The notes beneath the pieces were generated by a model. It had not been told where the DNA came from, ran no database searches, and was given only the letters and a program-made list of their open reading frames with translations. A DNA stretch of 15,574 bases from Pigoraptor vietnamica (Eukaryota > Opisthokonta > Filasterea). The stretch is taken from assembly GCA_943704525.1 (NCBI GenBank), contig CALSCQ010001489.1, forward strand, positions 1 to 15,574, given 5' to 3'. The translations under genes and the position numbers were made by a program. This document shows, one piece after another, positions 15,032 through 15,574 of the stretch (position 1 is its first letter; each line of letters begins with the position of its first letter).

Positions 15032-15574
15032 CTTCTTCCCCTTATTGTGTTCTCTGGGTTGTGTGTGACAATGGAGATAAACGATGTTGCGTGCGTCCAC
15101 CGGAACGGGTGCGGGGCTTCTTTTGCGCCTGTGGACGTGACCGGACGACTGTTGTTGGCGCTTGCGTCTGTTCGGGGGCTTTGCGCTGCGACCGTTGCCC
15201 GAATTTTTAATTGGCGAAATCTCAAAATATTGGGCAAATTCGTGGAGAATTTCAATTCAGCGGGGACAATCGGCCTGGGGAAACAAATGTCTGGACACAA
15301 TCGCCAACTGAATCTGAGAGTGACCAAACCACTGCCACGGCTGGCGAGAAAGGGCCGGCACACGCGAGACAGACACAGAGGAATCGTGCGCAGAACGCGC
15401 AGACGAACTAGGCCGGCGCCGGCAGACACAGACCATCCAAACGAATTCATTGAGTAAATACTGACCACGGCCGGCACTGCTCCACCACTGACGGAGAGCG
15501 CCGTGGCCGGCAACTCAACTGAAAGCGATCCCCGTTCCGTATTTCTTTTTTTTTAACACCGCCACCCCCCCCCC
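15032..15574. other. Upstream region of the receptor kinase, no gene recognised
   Basis: This is the 5' flank of the minus-strand kinase gene and should hold its promoter. An AT-rich patch at about 15202-15262 (TTTTTAATTGG, AAAATATTGGGCAAATT) is the only marked departure from GC-rich sequence within 250 bases of the ATG. It is a candidate core-promoter region, although no canonical TATA box is present. A GCCGGCGCCGGC palindrome lies at about 15412-15423. Open frames on both strands show no domain pattern. The window ends in T and C homopolymers (15545-15554, 15565-15574). Confidence 0.5.

Noticed and set aside
14737-15513. Minus-strand open frame of 258 codons covering the kinase start
   Set aside because: It overlaps the signal-peptide exon in another frame and shows no domain. 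The frame with MGERAWVLALLALC and in-phase splicing to the ligand-binding exons is far better supported.

Overview
The window reads as nuclear DNA of a GC-rich, intron-bearing unicellular eukaryote. Coding stretches are GC-rich and broken by many short GT-AG introns of about 76-400 bp. Introns and intergenic gaps are full of (CA)n/(GT)n microsatellites, and AATAAA signals lie downstream of two genes. The lineage cannot be fixed from this sequence. The receptor TKL kinase resembles the expanded families of amoebozoans and other free-living protists. The G-rich splice donors (GTGCGT, GTGGGT, GTGAGT) resemble those of other GC-rich protists and algae. Homopolymers at both edges suggest contig ends or gaps.

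Layout. (1) 108-2634, plus strand: a long ankyrin-repeat protein, interrupted by a one-base frameshift near 500 and probably lacking its 5' exon(s). (2) 2635-3102: gap between convergent genes, with a (GT)39 tract. (3) 3103-3710, minus: a small probable secreted protein with signal peptide, short coiled coil and an eight-cysteine C-terminal domain, also with a frameshift. (4) 3711-5382: a less GC-rich, poorly resolved stretch holding two possible minus-strand exons (4186-4400 and about 4642-4866) and a short interstitial TTAGGG tract. (5) 5383-8850, minus: a nine-exon gene for a KCTD-type T1/BTB protein with flanking coiled coils and a C-terminal WD40-like region. (6) 9427-15031, minus: a 14-exon gene for a receptor protein kinase. 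(7) 15032-15574: upstream region with no gene recognised.

The main result is gene 6. I reconstructed it by hand from reading frames and GT-AG sites, and all 14 exons stay in phase to a 1,040-residue protein. The order is signal peptide, type I periplasmic-binding (ANF-receptor-like) domain, EGF-like module, PPC-like beta domain, one transmembrane helix and a TKL-class Ser/Thr kinase. It looks like a small-molecule or peptide sensor wired directly to a kinase. The kinase has an insert of roughly 110 residues between the VAVK lysine and helix C. The T1 gene follows 576 bp downstream on the same strand, but nothing in the sequence ties the two functionally.

All exon boundaries come from reading the sequence. 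No alignment, transcript or database search was available.
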